A stretch of DNA of 64,000 nt from Zygnema cylindricum (GCA_037447655.1 JBBHKE010002609.1:248001-312000), one strand, 5' to 3'. Shown: positions 43,831 to 56,800, numbered from the stretch's first letter. Translations and numbers: made by a program. The notes: generated by a model from the sequence alone, not told the origin.

Positions 43831-44760
43831 TTAAGCCGAATGACACAAGCGATGTCTATGCCTGTTGCAATATACATGAATTAGAGTCGACACTCGAATT
43901 TCTGGGAAGGTGTACGATTTGAGTACTGTTTTGGTCCACGGAAGCCAAATCGCAAATTTATAACGGGGTTCGAAATAGTAGCCCAGATATGACCGCACCA
44001 TGTCTGCGCATCGAAGATAAACGATTGTATAGTTCCATCCGCATTGACGAATTGGAGATATAATGTTGTCAACAATTGGACATACGGTTATCAAAAATTC
44101 TTTGTATTATCTTGGTGAAGCATAACTTGGATTTTTGGTGGTGTACACCGAGCAACATTTGTGCGTAAATGATGTGTATCTCTTAGAAGGGTATCATTAA
44201 CTGATACTTCGAATTGTCGGTCACTATTGTCGATCGTCACCTAAATTGGCAATACATCGTTTGCAACCTACCGGTTGATTCGGAAGAGATTCATTTACTT
44301 TGTTCCTCACATAGGGTGGAATCAACTTTTGCGTGAAATTCGGTGAGCGATGTAATTCCCGCGGTTGTTGCTGAAGTGAGGTTCACAATAAAGCGAGAGG
44401 TTACCGACATAATCCTTCCTAACGAGCAGTTTACATGTCTTCGTTGTCCTTGGGTTGACCTTGTATTCCCCCACGGGTTTGGGAAGACCCTTAGATATCT
44501 GGTGCTCACGGATCAAACTGGGACACGCTTTCCTTCTCGTGCGACATTCCACATGGGTACGACTGTTTGAGAATCACTAGCTTCCAAGCAAAGAGATTAT
44601 ACTCATCGCGACTCGGTAAGTCAGTTAGTCCCATTTGCAACGAACCTTTTCGCCTCTTTGGAGAAGTCGCTTAAACGATTTGCCACGCAATTGTGCGTAT
44701 ACAACTTTTGAGCCTAGAGGTCTTGGTGGTCCTCCATTAAGCCTTCTCACAAATTGATCC
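43831..44760 (-). other. Possible degraded coding region, unidentified
   Basis: Several minus-strand frames follow each other (43,831-44,094, 43,881-44,075, 44,291-44,552) with mixed, non-low-complexity residue use (for example WCGHIWATISNP and LSLYCEPHFSNN). The plus strand also has an open piece at 44,343-44,570. I recognise no family. It could be a decayed transposase or host exon. Confidence 0.2.
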
Positions 44761-47049
44761 AGGTTTGTTTGTAGTCAGGTGAAATATAATTTTCGTGGAG
44801 TATTAGGGATTCTCTCTATCTGGGGCTAGAAGCGGTCATTTTGCAAATGCGATGCCCATAGAAGCTCAATGATTGTGATAGACGCGAGAAACCCGACAGG
44901 CCCGTTTAGTTTAATACGCACGTGATAAACAGGCCAAACCAAAAAACAAAGGAATAAATGAAGCCGCCCGTGAAACCTTTGAAAACGTTTTTAGGGTGCG
45001 TCCCCATGTATTAAAGTATTGACTTTTTTGTGTCGTTTTCACCCAAAACGCAGTTCCGTACAATGAAAACTTTAGCCGTACAAAAAAGTCAATTCATCAA
45101 AAAAACAACAAACGGCAAGTAAATACTTTTGCAAGATTCACACTAGAAATGGATGACGAATGAGATGAGGAAACGAATTATCCTGTACCATTCAAGCCGC
45201 AAAAAAACAAAAACAGAGGCGCCATACAGGTCGATCGCTCGGCTGTCGACCTTTTTGGAGCGTAGCGACCGAAATAATATACAATATGGAGCGTAACGAC
45301 GGACAAAACATACGGTCAAGTTCGTCAAAACTTGACAACTGTGGTAAATCATCTTCTTACCCGGAAAACCTTTCGTTCTTTTCCGGAAAACCTTTTCGGA
45401 ATGCATAAATACGACTTTGAAAAACATGAAGTCGTATCCCGAATGAATGATCCGTACTGTAACGTTTTTTTTTTAAATGGTAACTCATAAACAAATAGCC
45501 AATCAAAATCATCCAAAATAGGACGTAAAAAAATGTAAACTTAAAACTTCTTTGTAAGGGTACTTTCGCATGTAACCGAAACTTAGTCTTGTTGCTTTAT
45601 TTTTTAGCGAAGATTCTCTGTACAACCTTCAGAGCATTTGCATGTAAAGAAATGAAGTCGTAACTTTAGATTGTGACGGATGTAGACGTGGGTGTAATTT
45701 GTGACGATTGTAGACGAGTACAAAAATCGCGACAATTGATGACGTTTACAAAATAAAGACAGTTGTAGACGTCTAGCTACTTGTGACATTGTAGATGTTT
45801 AGGGTTTGTGACATTTTGACGTCACGCGTACTTATGATAGCGTTGACGTCACTAGTTCCAAAAAGTTCCGCCATTTTGTTTTTCGTTCGTTCTCACTCTA
45901 CTTGCCACCAATACAAGCTAAAAGACAGCCAAAAGAAATGTTTTTTATAGATCTTTCATTTGATAGCTTTCTTGCCTTTTTTCATTGCAAGAATTGTGAG
46001 ATAGACGCGTTAGTGGGAGAGAGAGAGGGAGAGTGGCGCTTTTATGAACTTCGCTTTTGCGAAATGGCGTCCGTTGGTCGAGACCCCTCCACAGGCCTTG
46101 TACGGAATTCAGCGCATGGAAAACAATACGCACAGGCTGTAAACGTTCGGTGGGTTTTTTTTTTGGTACTCCGCGCTCAAAATTTATAAAATACTTCTGA
46201 CACATGCGACATCATCTGCCTATTCGTTCACCTCATGGAACTTTAGGTGATTTTATATAAAGTTTGAAGATGAGCTGGAAGGACGCGAAAGTGAGTCGAA
46301 ATGCGCTAGACGACAAACTGCTTCAAGCTAAACGACAAATTGCAGGACATATAAAGTTGTAAGGTAACGCAATTTGTACAGTGGTAATTTCAATTTTTTG
46401 GTACGGCTGCAGATTTTCTCGTTTTTTTCTAAGTTATGGAGGAAAAGGACAGAAAATAATTGTAACTTTAGCACATGCGAAAGTACAGTACCCTAACTTT
46501 GACGAAATATTCTCACCCCTTCTTACGGGTATGGTTTGGTAACGGACGGATTTGAGCATAGATGTTTCATTCGTACTATGCGCACGGTAAAGTATTTTGA
46601 AAAAGAATGCATATGCGCATTATTCAAAAATTCACATTTTTTAAAATGCGTTGACCGGATTTGACTTATTAATAAAATAAAAAATCGAAACATTTAATCA
46701 GAAATAATACTACAACTTAGGGTATGTGCTCATGTATTAAACTACCGGTTTTTTTTTGTCGTTTTACTACAAAATTCAGTCCCCAACGAGAAAATCTCAT
46801 TTTGGCGGTTTCAAATTTTCGACCAACGGGCAGGAAAAAACTTTTTCAGAAATCATCTCACAAATTGATTCTAATTAAATTATCATCCTGACATCAAATG
46901 AAAAACGTTCACGCAGGTATCACACGAGTTGGAAAGTTTTAGCACGAGGGAGAATACTCGCTATTTTTTTTTGCGTTAATATTGGTACTGTTAAAATAGT
47001 GTTAGTTACAAATTTCAAATGTTTTTAAATAGTGTAGCATACGAAATGT
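44761..47049. other. Non-coding with dispersed-repeat ends
   Basis: Similar starts AGGGTGCGTCCCCATGTATT (about 44,994) and AGGGTATGTGCTCATGTATT (about 46,721) mark two related repeats. 46,795-46,940 is homologous to 50,190-50,350. 45,660-45,850 has irregular TTGTGACNNTTGTAGACGT units. No gene recognised. Confidence 0.55.
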
Positions 47050-48010
47050 GTCAGTCCGTACTAAATCTTAAAATTATTTTGTACAGACGTACAAAATAAG
47101 TGTCACATAAATGCGTTGACAGTGGAAATTGAGTGCGTTGCACGGAAAATTGTATGCAGATTTCATTCCAAGTCATAAAGACGAGGGAAAATAGCGAGAA
47201 CCTGTTCTCACGTGTTCAGGCGTCGAAAATGTGAACACAGGCTATCGCGGCTAACTCTAAAAACTAGTGTTGGGTATCGGGTAGTTTCATATCGCGATAA
47301 TTTCGATATTCAATATATCGAATATCGATCGAAAAAAGTCCTCGATATATCGTACCGAGACCAACATAAATTATCGCGATATATATCGCAAAAAATGGGT
47401 ATCCGTACATATACCGTACAGTAACTGTACAGGGAAAGTACGGCAAACCGTACGGAAAATGGTACGAATCCCCCCCCCCCTCCACTGAGCGCCCGCCACG
47501 GGGGGGGGGTTGCTTTTGGAAAAAAAAAAAAAAAAGTCCGAAAAAAAAATAAAAATTCTGGACATTTAGCTTCTCCGTTCATGGTCTCGATATATCGATT
47601 ATCGGGTAGCTAAAATTCGATAATATCGAATATCGGCAATAGGTCCTCGATACCCAACACTACTAAAAACATGGGAACGCGTATCGGTTTCTTAACTATA
47701 ATAGTGATTCACGTTTTACTTTTTTTTTTTTTTTTTTAATTCCTTGCATTATATCAGTACATATGTTGTCAGTCCGTACTAAATCTTGTAATTATTTTGT
47801 AAAGACGTAAAAAATATGTGTCTAATAAAGGCGTCGACAGTGGAAATTGAGTGTGTTGCACGGAAAATCGTACGAAGATTTCATTCCAAGTCATAAAGAC
47901 GAGGAAAAATCGCGAGAAACTGTTCTCACATGTTCAGGCGTCGAAAATGTGAACACATGCTGTCGCGGCTCATGGGAACGGGTATCAGTTTCTTAACTCT
48001 AATAGCGATT
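47050..48010. repeat. Tandem segmental duplication, about 250-bp unit, first copy split by a MITE
   Basis: Unit 1 (47,050-47,264 plus 47,671-47,700) and unit 2 (47,769-48,010) share CAGTCCGTACTAAATCTT, TTCATTCCAAGTCATAAAGA and TTCAGGCGTCGAAAATGTGA in order. Unit 2 has no insertion and shows the pre-insertion arrangement. Confidence 0.85.
47265..47662. mobile_element. hAT-like MITE (398 bp), target duplication CTAAAAAC
   Basis: Termini TAGTGTTGGGTATCG and CGATACCCAACACTA are a perfect 15-bp inverted repeat. CTAAAAAC is directly repeated at 47,257-47,264 and 47,663-47,670. An 8-bp duplication with a short TAGTG/CACTA terminus fits hAT elements. The interior is rich in TCGATATATCG-type palindromes and encodes nothing. 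Confidence 0.9.
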
Positions 48011-48161
48011 CCGCTGTACTTTAATTTTTTTTTGTTGAAAATTTTGTGAATTATATCCGTACATATTTTCCGTACATGAAAAGTATACGAAATTTACGAA
48101 AAGTTCAAAAAACCCAAAAAATAATGCATAATAGTAAAATTTTCAAAATTTTAACGAATGA

Positions 48162-49800
48162 GGGTGAACTTCCATTAGAGGAAAAGTGGCGTTGTTAACT
48201 GGATGCCGTACACTTTCGTACAGATTCATACACTTTTTTTTTTTGTCAGACGAAACATTTCGAAACATGTTTACTGGATCCCTCCAACATTATAGGCGTA
48301 ATTATAGACCGTTGGATTTTTAGCCTTTCTAGATTCGCGAAGCAATTGCGCACGTCGTCCTGTGTGAAGAAACTCTCCTCGCCGAGGAGAGTATCTCCAC
48401 ACTGGACGATCGCGCACATCGTCCAGGTTTGAAGAGAGTCTCTTCAAACAGGACGATGTGCGCGATGTACACCTTGGACGATGTGCGCGATTTTCAAGTG
48501 AAGAGTAAAAACAATCGCCAACACGAATAGGCGATGAGAACCGAACACGGCGTACACGCCAGAGGTCGCAAAAGTCAAAAAAATTCATACCCGAAACCGA
48601 CCGTTTTTTTTTTTTCAAAATCTGAGTAACCGACGCCCGACCGAGTTTTGTCACGCTCCAAAATTGTTAACCGATAACCGACCGTCGTTTACGAAAAAAA
48701 AAATTAACCGACCGTGCCCGCCCGTAACCTGAAAAGTACAAAATTAATCAATGTACGACGGAATAAGCCAATAATTACGATTTGTCGCGTTCCCTAAGAT
48801 TTGCGAAATGAATAGTGTTACTACCGTGTCAGATTTGTGACGCTTTGTCGCGTTGCCTAAGATTTGCGAAATGAATATTGACTACCGTGTCAGATTTGAG
48901 ACGTTTTGTCGCGTTCTCTAAGATTTTCGAAATAAATAGCTTACTACAGTACCGTGTCAGATTTGCGACGCTAATCATGATGCCACGTACTTCCACAATA
49001 CCAAAAGTACAAAGAACAATAATGTTGGAAAAAAAAAGTACAAAATTTTCATTTTTTTGGTTTTTTGTTTGACCGACCGTAACTAACCGTTTTTTTTTTC
49101 CTGGTGAGTCAACCGACCGTAACCGCCCGACTCCCAAAATTTGGCAACCGAATCCGTTCCGGATCCGGCGCGGGCGGTAGGTTAACGGTCGGTCACGGTT
49201 TCGGTTGACCGTTTGCGACCTCTGGTACACGCTATCCACTGTCCACAGTTTGTCGCGCTTTCGCTCTATTAACACACGTAAAAATGTGACAGATGTCACA
49301 TAATACGGCAGAGGCTTTCCTTTGGAGGCAGGCGTCTCTATTAACACACGTAAAAATTTGACAGATGTCACATAATACGGCAGAGGCTTTCCGTTGGAGG
49401 CAGGCGTTCAAGTAAAAGCCATGGCAGTGAAGAAGTTAGGGTTTGTTACAAACCCTGATGAAGGTACAAATAGTACGTTAGAGCATACTCGTACTATACT
49501 TTAAGTACATTACGCTTGGTATACTTTAAGTTCATTACGCTGGTATAAATATTTCGTTCTGACTTTCCGTTGAAGATATTTTGCAGATTTTCAAAATTTT
49601 TAGGTGGTCCACATTTTTCGTTCTGACTTTCCGTTGAAGATATTTGGCAGATTTTCAAAATCTTGACTCTAACCTACGTGGCGCCAATCATAATTGAGAA
49701 ACGATGTTAACTGGCACGACATAATGGAAGGCAGTGCCAGTAAACATAAAAAATAGACGTATCCGCATGTTTACTGGGACCGCCTAATGGAGAACAGGCC
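48162..49800. mobile_element. MITE E4, same family as E3, interrupted by a hAT-like MITE
   Basis: Left end GGGTGAACTTCCATTAGAGG; the right end is the reverse complement of GGCCTGTTCTCCATTAGGCG. TGA is on both sides (48,159-48,161 and 49,801-49,803). Removing the 665-bp insert and one 8-bp duplicate leaves 966 bp, longer than E3 because of internal tandem duplications (49,264-49,407 with a 72-bp unit; 49,553-49,662 with a 64-bp offset). Strong hairpins such as CTCTCCTCGCCGAGGAGAG lie at 48,370-48,490. Confidence 0.82.
48560..49224. mobile_element. hAT-like MITE (665 bp), target duplication GTACACGC
   Basis: Termini CAGAGGTCGCAAA and TTTGCGACCTCTG are perfect 13-bp inverted repeats. GTACACGC is repeated at 48,552-48,559 and 49,225-49,232. 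The CAG...CTG terminus with 8-bp duplication is typical of hAT. Inside are three tandem units of about 61-66 bp (48,783-48,970, each with GTCGCGTT..CTAAGATTT and CCGTGTCAGATTT) and GACCGTAACCGACCG-like strings. No transposase. Confidence 0.93.
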
Positions 49801-49803
49801 TGA

Positions 49804-50397
49804 AACATGTATGGATTTGAGTCATCGGCGACTAATCCTATGGCAACATAAATCACATCGCGACGTTAACCTGTAGTAACGACGTAGAGTCAAGCGACAA
49901 AAAGTACGATGACACAATTAAAATACAAAAGATTATCATAATAAGGAGAAAAACATACGTAGGACAAACAAAGAGACCGTCGCCCAAAGGACTTATACAT
50001 AGGGCGGCAAGACTGGACCGACGTAGGAAATGACAAGTACGGACAAGACCAAAAGATAGTCAAAAGTGGACCGACACATGTAATGAAAGGTACAAACGTG
50101 ACCAAAAGTGAACCGACGGTAAATGACCCTCAACATTCTATTGTGAATCGTTGCATTTGAATCTACTTCATGTTTGTCGTCATGGTAACGAATTTTGGCG
50201 TTTTACTTTTTTCGACCCCCGGGCAAAAGAATCCAGCCCGTCAAAAACTTCATCGAAAATCACCTCGCGAGTGGATTCAAGGAATTCTCATCCCAAACAA
50301 CGAATGAAGAACGGCCCACGCACACGCTACATGCCTACAAAATTTTAGGACGATCAAAATAAAAAATAGTTGTCGCTTTGCGACCTGTACGAAATGT
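49804..50397. other. Non-coding with dispersed repeat
   Basis: 50,190-50,350 is homologous to 46,795-46,940. No gene recognised. Confidence 0.55.
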
Positions 50398-50536
50398 CAC
50401 GATCAAGACTACGATGTCACGTGATGTCGTGGGAGTTTATTTTGCCACCATTTGTCATTGTAGACGTGTGCACGGTCAAGATAACGATGTCACGTGATGT
50501 CGGGGGAGTTTTTTTACCACCATTTGTCATTGTAGA
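50398..50536 (+). promoter_or_regulatory. Tandem duplication with TCACGTGA palindromes upstream of LRR gene
   Basis: Two units of about 76 bp each contain ACGATGTCACGTGATGTCG, so two TCACGTGA (G-box core CACGTG) sites lie 245-375 bp upstream of the first ATG of the LRR gene. G-boxes bind bZIP and bHLH factors in plants. A regulatory role here is inference. No TATA box is obvious. Confidence 0.4.
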
Positions 50537-50780
50537 CATGTACATCCGTCGTTAGTTTATGAGACGTCACCAATTGCCGCGTGTAATGTAGACGTCTACA
50601 ACCGTCGTAGTTTTTGCGTACGTCTTCATTCATAGTAAGTTTCGTAGTCGTTTCCAATCGTCGCAAGCTGTACGCACATGTAAACCCATCACATTCCAAA
50701 AATCCGATTTCATTTTCGCACATTGGGAACGCTATTCAAAGATTGCCACCTGTCTTTTCTGTCAGTGTGACGTGGCAACT

Positions 50781-50886
50781 ATGCAGCCCATGGCGCCCAC
50801 CATGGTAATTGTGACAGTGCTGATGTTTGTGTGGCACGTGTCACTCGTCATGGGAGACTACAAGGGAGTCATGCCGGAACCAGACA
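50781..50886 (+). CDS. LRR gene exon 1: signal peptide
   Basis: ATG at 50,781 opens 35 codons ending CCA GAC A|GTACGT (phase 1). Residues 8-24 are hydrophobic (MVIVTVLMFVWHVSLVMG), fitting an N-terminal signal peptide with cleavage near Gly25-Asp26. A second ATG lies 9 bases downstream. The frame is open upstream only through a GTG, so 50,781 is the best start. Confidence 0.75.
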
Positions 50887-53800
50887 GTACGTTTTTCCCT
50901 CCGATTTCTTTCCTTTTCTCTTTTTGTGCAGTCCATGTCTTCACACGTGCGAAAACGTATCTTTAATTTGATCCTCTGCCGCTTCTCTGTCGATCTTGCT
51001 GCTGCAGAGTCAACTCTGGAGGCGGTGAAGGCAGTCGCCGGGAACAAGGGGAACTTTCCCGAGATCAAATGTGATGGACTTTTTTTCCACTGCGATGATT
51101 CCCGTCGCGTGTATGGCGTGTGAGTGGCTACCGATGCGTGCAATCTCTGCTGTCATGATTCCACACTGAATTGCATACGGAATATCGCATTAAATTTCGC
51201 ACTGAATTCTGATTCATAGGATGTGTGCAACCTCTGCCATAAAAAGTCAAGATGGTCGAAGAGGGGGGGAGAAGGATGAAAGGATTCCGTTTAAAGTCCT
51301 TTGAGGGGGGGGTGCAGATATTTATCTTACATGGGACTACAAGGGAGCATTGCGGCGGAGATAGGCAACCTCACACGATTGAAAGACTTGTGAGTGGAAA
51401 GGGGATGGGATGCGCAAAAGTAATCATATTAGTGAAACGTATCATTAATTAGAAGGAAAAGCCTAAGATTTCATTTTACATTAGTTTCTCCATTTCATGT
51501 TCTAATTTTGGTCATCAAATTGAACACCATATTCATTTATGCTTTTACCTATTTTTGTGGGGTGATTTTTTCATTGATTTTGCAAATTAATATGTTTTTG
51601 TCATAGAGGAAAGAGGTGGGAGGGTGGGATTGTGACAAAAGCCATTTGGTGGCAAAACAATGTATGTTGTGAATATGTTTTTTTCTTTTTTTAGATTTTA
51701 TTTGGCGGGGGATGAGGGGTGGGGGGTGGGGGGAGGGGGAGGGGGAGGGAGAGGGGGGGGGAAGGGGAGGGGGAGGGGGAGGGGGGAGGGGGAGGTTGAG
51801 GGAGGGAAAGAGGGGGAGGTGGAGGGGGGAGAGGGAGAGGGGGTGAAGGGGGAGGGTAGGGTGAGGAGAGGGGTGAAGGGAAGGTTGATGTGGAGGGGAA
51901 ATGGGAAGGGAAGGGAGAGGGGGAGAGAGAGAGTTAGAGGGGGAGGAGGGGTAAAGGGAGGGAGAGGGGGGGAAACGAGAGGGGGGGTGGGCAGTGGGGG
52001 GGAAGGGATTGGGAGGGAGGGAGAGAGGGAGAGTGGGGAGAGGGGAAAAAGGGGAGTGAAGGAGCGATAGGTGTCATGGTTCACTGTGGAAAGGACTAGT
52101 TGTGTTATGTTTTGGCGTCCTGTTGCAGTTACGGATCTAGTCTTGGTCCATTGTTTGGTTTCAGTTGGCGTCTTGTGAGTTGTTTTGTGTTTCGTCCGTT
52201 GCGTATTGTCTTGTATGGCATTTGATGTCATTTAGTGCGACGTACTTGTAACGTTCGGTTCAGTGCGCACCACTCAATTTCGGCGCACACTGTTTGATTA
52301 GGCGCACGTTCGCCTAACTTTTGTCACGTCCTTATGTTCACTTTTATCACTAGGTGTTAGTGGTAGTTATAAGTTGGTTAGGTATAAGTATTTTAGTAAA
52401 GAGAGGTGAACAGTTTAGTAGCAAAAAAGGAGAAGGAAGAAAACATTGTAAAGAGAAAAGATCTCCAATAAAATAAATCTTTTGTTGGAGAATTCTTTGG
52501 GCTCCTATCATGACTGCATGCTTTCGCATGCTCTTTGAGATAATGTAATGTAATGTTCTTCCATTTCTGGCCGTGCTCCTTTTCTATCACTTCGTATCGG
52601 AACAGGTAGAAGTACTTTGTATCCGCTATCGGCAATTCAGCAGTGACCAGTAGTGTTAAAATGGGAGGAAAGAAGAAAAATGGTGTAGCTCCACAGTTTG
52701 CACCTGTGTAATCTGGGAGGAAAGAAGAAGGGTGGATCAAGAAGGATGCAGCTCCACAGTTTGCACCTGTGCAATCAGACACTCCAGTGACACTCAACTT
52801 CAATGACACTCTAGTGACACTCCAAAGATGAGTCATAGGGGCTTCAGTGCTGCCCAATTGGAAAAAGAAGACACTTTACCTACACATACGTTTATACAGA
52901 AGGAGGAACTAGGAGTAAAGGTGTTCTTGACATAGTAGAGATTTTAGACATTGTGATTGAGTTTTCGAGGTGTTTCATCGCCCTGGCGGTGCCAGTCGTC
53001 AGTTGAGGTAGCGGATAAAAAGAAGGAGAAACTAAAAATGACTGGAGAGAAAAAATTCGAAAAGGGAAATTGGAGGCAAAAGATGAGTCTAATTTGGAGG
53101 AGAGAAAAAATTCGGAAAGGGAAATTGGAGGCAGAAGATGAGTCAATTTTGGAGGAGGACTGATGAGAAAGAATAGAAACTGCCCGACAAAGTCGTTCTC
53201 TTCAATGGAAGAACTACTTTATTTGGAAGAGATACATTAAAGGACAACTTAAACTTCAGCGTCTTTGGAAAATTGTTACTGGAGAGGAGCCCATGCCGAT
53301 TTTTGATCGAAAGGTAAGGAATAAATTGAGGCGAAAGAATGTTGCCGTCTTCACCGGATTGATGCAAACTTACACGCCCGCAGTTCATGAGTATTTTTTC
53401 ACACATGATTCTGCACATGAATGTTGGCGGGCCATTGAAAACGAATTCGAAAAAAGAAATCAAAATCGCGGCCAACATGCATATACCGAATTTCTCAATT
53501 TTAAGATGAATCCGAATGAATCGATCGGATATACGTCGAACCGGTTCAATATTATTGTGGAACGACTTGCGGCTATCGGTCGGTTTATTATTGAGGCGGA
53601 TAAAGTAAAGTGACTGGCTTTCTGAATGCCTTGCCGGATAGGCTTGTCCATCTCAAAGAAATTTTGATAGTGAAAAAGAGTTTGACTTACGAATTCATTT
53701 TATCATATTTAAAAGATAACGAAGATAATGCAGTGAGTTCTTCTCAAAGTACTCCTCCACCGGTTCTTTAAATACTACCAATTCTAACTCAGCTGACTTA

Positions 53801-56800
53801 TCTTATCTTCGTGGTGGCGGAAGAGGAGGAAGGGGAGGAGGCTTGAGAGGTATACGATGGGGACAAATGAAAAATGGAAATCCAAAGGCCTTTCTGTCGG
53901 CCCCCGATCTGAATTTTGTCTTATGTTTTCATTGCAACAAACTTGGACATTTGGCGATGTCATGTCCCGATCGACATTGTTACTTTTGCGGCAAGTAGGG
54001 GCACCTAAGTTCTCAATGTTATGCAAAAACAGAAGGCGAAAGTGGAGGTGGTAGAGGTTGATTTAATGGCAGCCGTGGTGGCTTTAATGGCGGTCGTAGA
54101 GGAGGTCGCATAGGAGGTTGAGGAGGAGAACATTTTGGAGGCTGTGGTGGTGGCCGTTTTGGCGATCAAAGACATTTTTTCAAAGACAGTGGATATGAAG
54201 AAGAGGAGGGATCATGTTCTGAGATATTTACTTGTCTCACCCTCTCGGTTGATTTATCGACAAAAAATGGAAATGTGGAGGAGTGGGTGATTGATACGGG
54301 AGCATCACATCATGTTTGCACTAATGCGACATTATTTGACGACTTGCGACGGTTGGCAATTCCAAAGAAAATCACGGTTGCAAGCGGAAAAATCATTTCT
54401 GTCACCAATGTGGTAACCGGTCCGTTTAGACATTCCCACATTTAATGTCGAAGGGAGAGAGCCCGTAACTCCAACCCTTTTGGTCAATGTACTTCACATT
54501 TTTGGTGGTTTGGTTAATTTATTGAGTGTCCCGCAGATCCAACGTGCGGGTGGTAGTGTATATGACTTTGGAGATTCGACAATTCACAATGTTAATGAAA
54601 AGGGAGTCGTCATTGGTGAAGGGGAAGTCACGAAAAATATGCATAGTCAATTAGTATGGCAGCGGACTAAGGTTGATTCATATCCGGATATGATCTTATA
54701 TCATATTTCAAAATTTAGAGGGGGTTTAAGTCTTTGGCATCGCCGAATGTGCCACACATCCGAGGGGAGTCTAAGGAAGATGTTAAAACCCGGTTGTGTG
54801 AGAGGTTAGATTTGGCCTCGGGCGAAACGTCAATGGATGTGAGGGGTGTAGTCACGGGAATCAAATCCAAAAACCTCATCCACCGAAAAATACGAAGTTT
54901 TGATCCTCACATCCTCTTGAATTAGTCCACATCAATTTGTGTCGAAATGTGAAACCGGAGTGTTTGAGGAAATTGGTACATCATGGTTATTGTTGATGAT
55001 TACTCTCGTTTCTCGTGGGTAATTCTTCTAAAACACAAATCTAAAGCATTTGAGAGGTTTAAGGAGTGGCACATCATGGCGGAACGACAATGTGAGAGGA
55101 AATTGAAGTCCATTCGATTGGATAATGGTGGCGATTATGTTGCTTTTGATGGATATTGTCGAGAATGGGGAATAAAACATCAAAATACGGCACCTTACTC
55201 CCTAGAACCAAATGGAGTGGCTAAAATCAATATTGGACACTCTTAGAAATGGTCTGAGCTATGGTTCATGCATCCGGTCGATCTAGTCACTTTGGGGAGA
55301 TGCACTCTTAACCGCTAATTATATATGTAATCATCGACTTACTTCCATTTCGGGCGATAAAACACTTTATGAGTTGTGGTACGGGCGGAAACCAACTCTA
55401 CATTACATGCGGATATAGGGATGTCGTGTTACCATATAGGTAGAATCACAAAATCAGCGAGGAAAATTTTCATCGAGAAGTTGGTCCAAAATTTTTGTTG
55501 GATATAGCTCGTGAGGGAATCTTTAACGAATTTATGATCCCTCACGGCACACAATTATTGAATCACGAAACGTGAACTTCCATGAGCAGCTGAAATCCGC
55601 AATCGAAGGATCGGCGAAATTGCGGAGAAATTTGGATTTTCATGACGAAGCAAAAATTTCTACCATCTCGGACATTGAGGAGTCCAATGATGACATTGAA
55701 CCTGATCCGGCTATCAATGTTACGATCGGGAAACAAAAATCGGACATTGAAGAAAAAATTAAGAACATTGACGTAGAATTGCGACATTCAAATTCTCAAA
55801 TGTCATCCGAATCTCAGAATTCCACAAATTCAAAATCATTCTTTTAAAGTCATACCGAATTGGATAAATAAAAAGAGTCGGATGTTACTTTAAGGAGTAC
55901 ACAAGAATCTAATGGGAGAAAATCGGCGAGATTATCTTTTCACAGGAAAAGAGGAAATGTTGAAAATTCACATTACTTCATTTTGACGACTAAGGGAGAG
56001 GATTTCCTCCCCTAGCAATCACTTTGTAAAAAATACGTCGGTGACCCCTGATCTTACTCTGAATCACGAAATTCGGGTGATTGGGAGTCAAAATGGCAAC
56101 CGGCTTGGGAGAAAGAATATAAGTCTATAGTAGAGAAACGAACATTTGAAGGAGTTGATTTACCCAAGAGGAAAAAGGCGATCGATGCGCAGTGGGTCTT
56201 CAAGAAAAAAACTGGTGCTTGTGGAGAAGTAATTAAGTTTAAAGCTAGACTAGTATGCAAAGGTTTACAACAATAGGAAAGAAATGATTTTACAGAGACA
56301 TATGCGCCAATTGAAAATTTTGACTCTTTACGAATGATTATGGTGATTGCAACAGTTGAAAAGAAACACATCCTTCAAATGGATGTTGAAACCGCGCTAT
56401 TGAATGGAGAACTCGAGGAAGAAGTGTACATGAAGATCCTTGAGGGAGTTGACTCGAAAGAAGGGAAGGTGAGCGAAGCCTTTATACGGGTTAAAGCTAG
56501 TCTCTGTACGGGTTAAAGAAAGTCTTTGTTTGGGGTAAAGCAAGCGCCTTGTACTTCTTACTTATGGTAGCATTCGTTTTTAACCAATTTCGGATTTAAA
56601 CGGACTACTTCACATGTGGGCGTTTACATTAAGGAGAAGACCAAATAATGTTCCAAGTTTACAGTGACGATTTTTGATGACGTCGGATACTCTAGACATA
56701 ATCAACAAATTGAAGGCCTTTCTATGCCTTTATTTTAAGGTAACAGACCTTGGAGACGTCCGTTACATTTTGGGGATCAAAGTGATTAGATATCCTAATG

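Noticed and set aside
45902-46189. 95-codon plus frame with a possible zinc-binding pair
   Set aside because: No recognisable family, no splice context, and the surroundings are dispersed repeats.
47212-47424. 70-codon plus-strand frame
   Set aside because: Spans the border of the 398-bp MITE; Ile/Tyr/Arg content comes from the TATCGATA palindromes.
51827-52231. Gly/Glu/Arg-rich frame as an RGG protein
   Set aside because: Derived from the homopurine tract and crossing the copia-3 LTR border.
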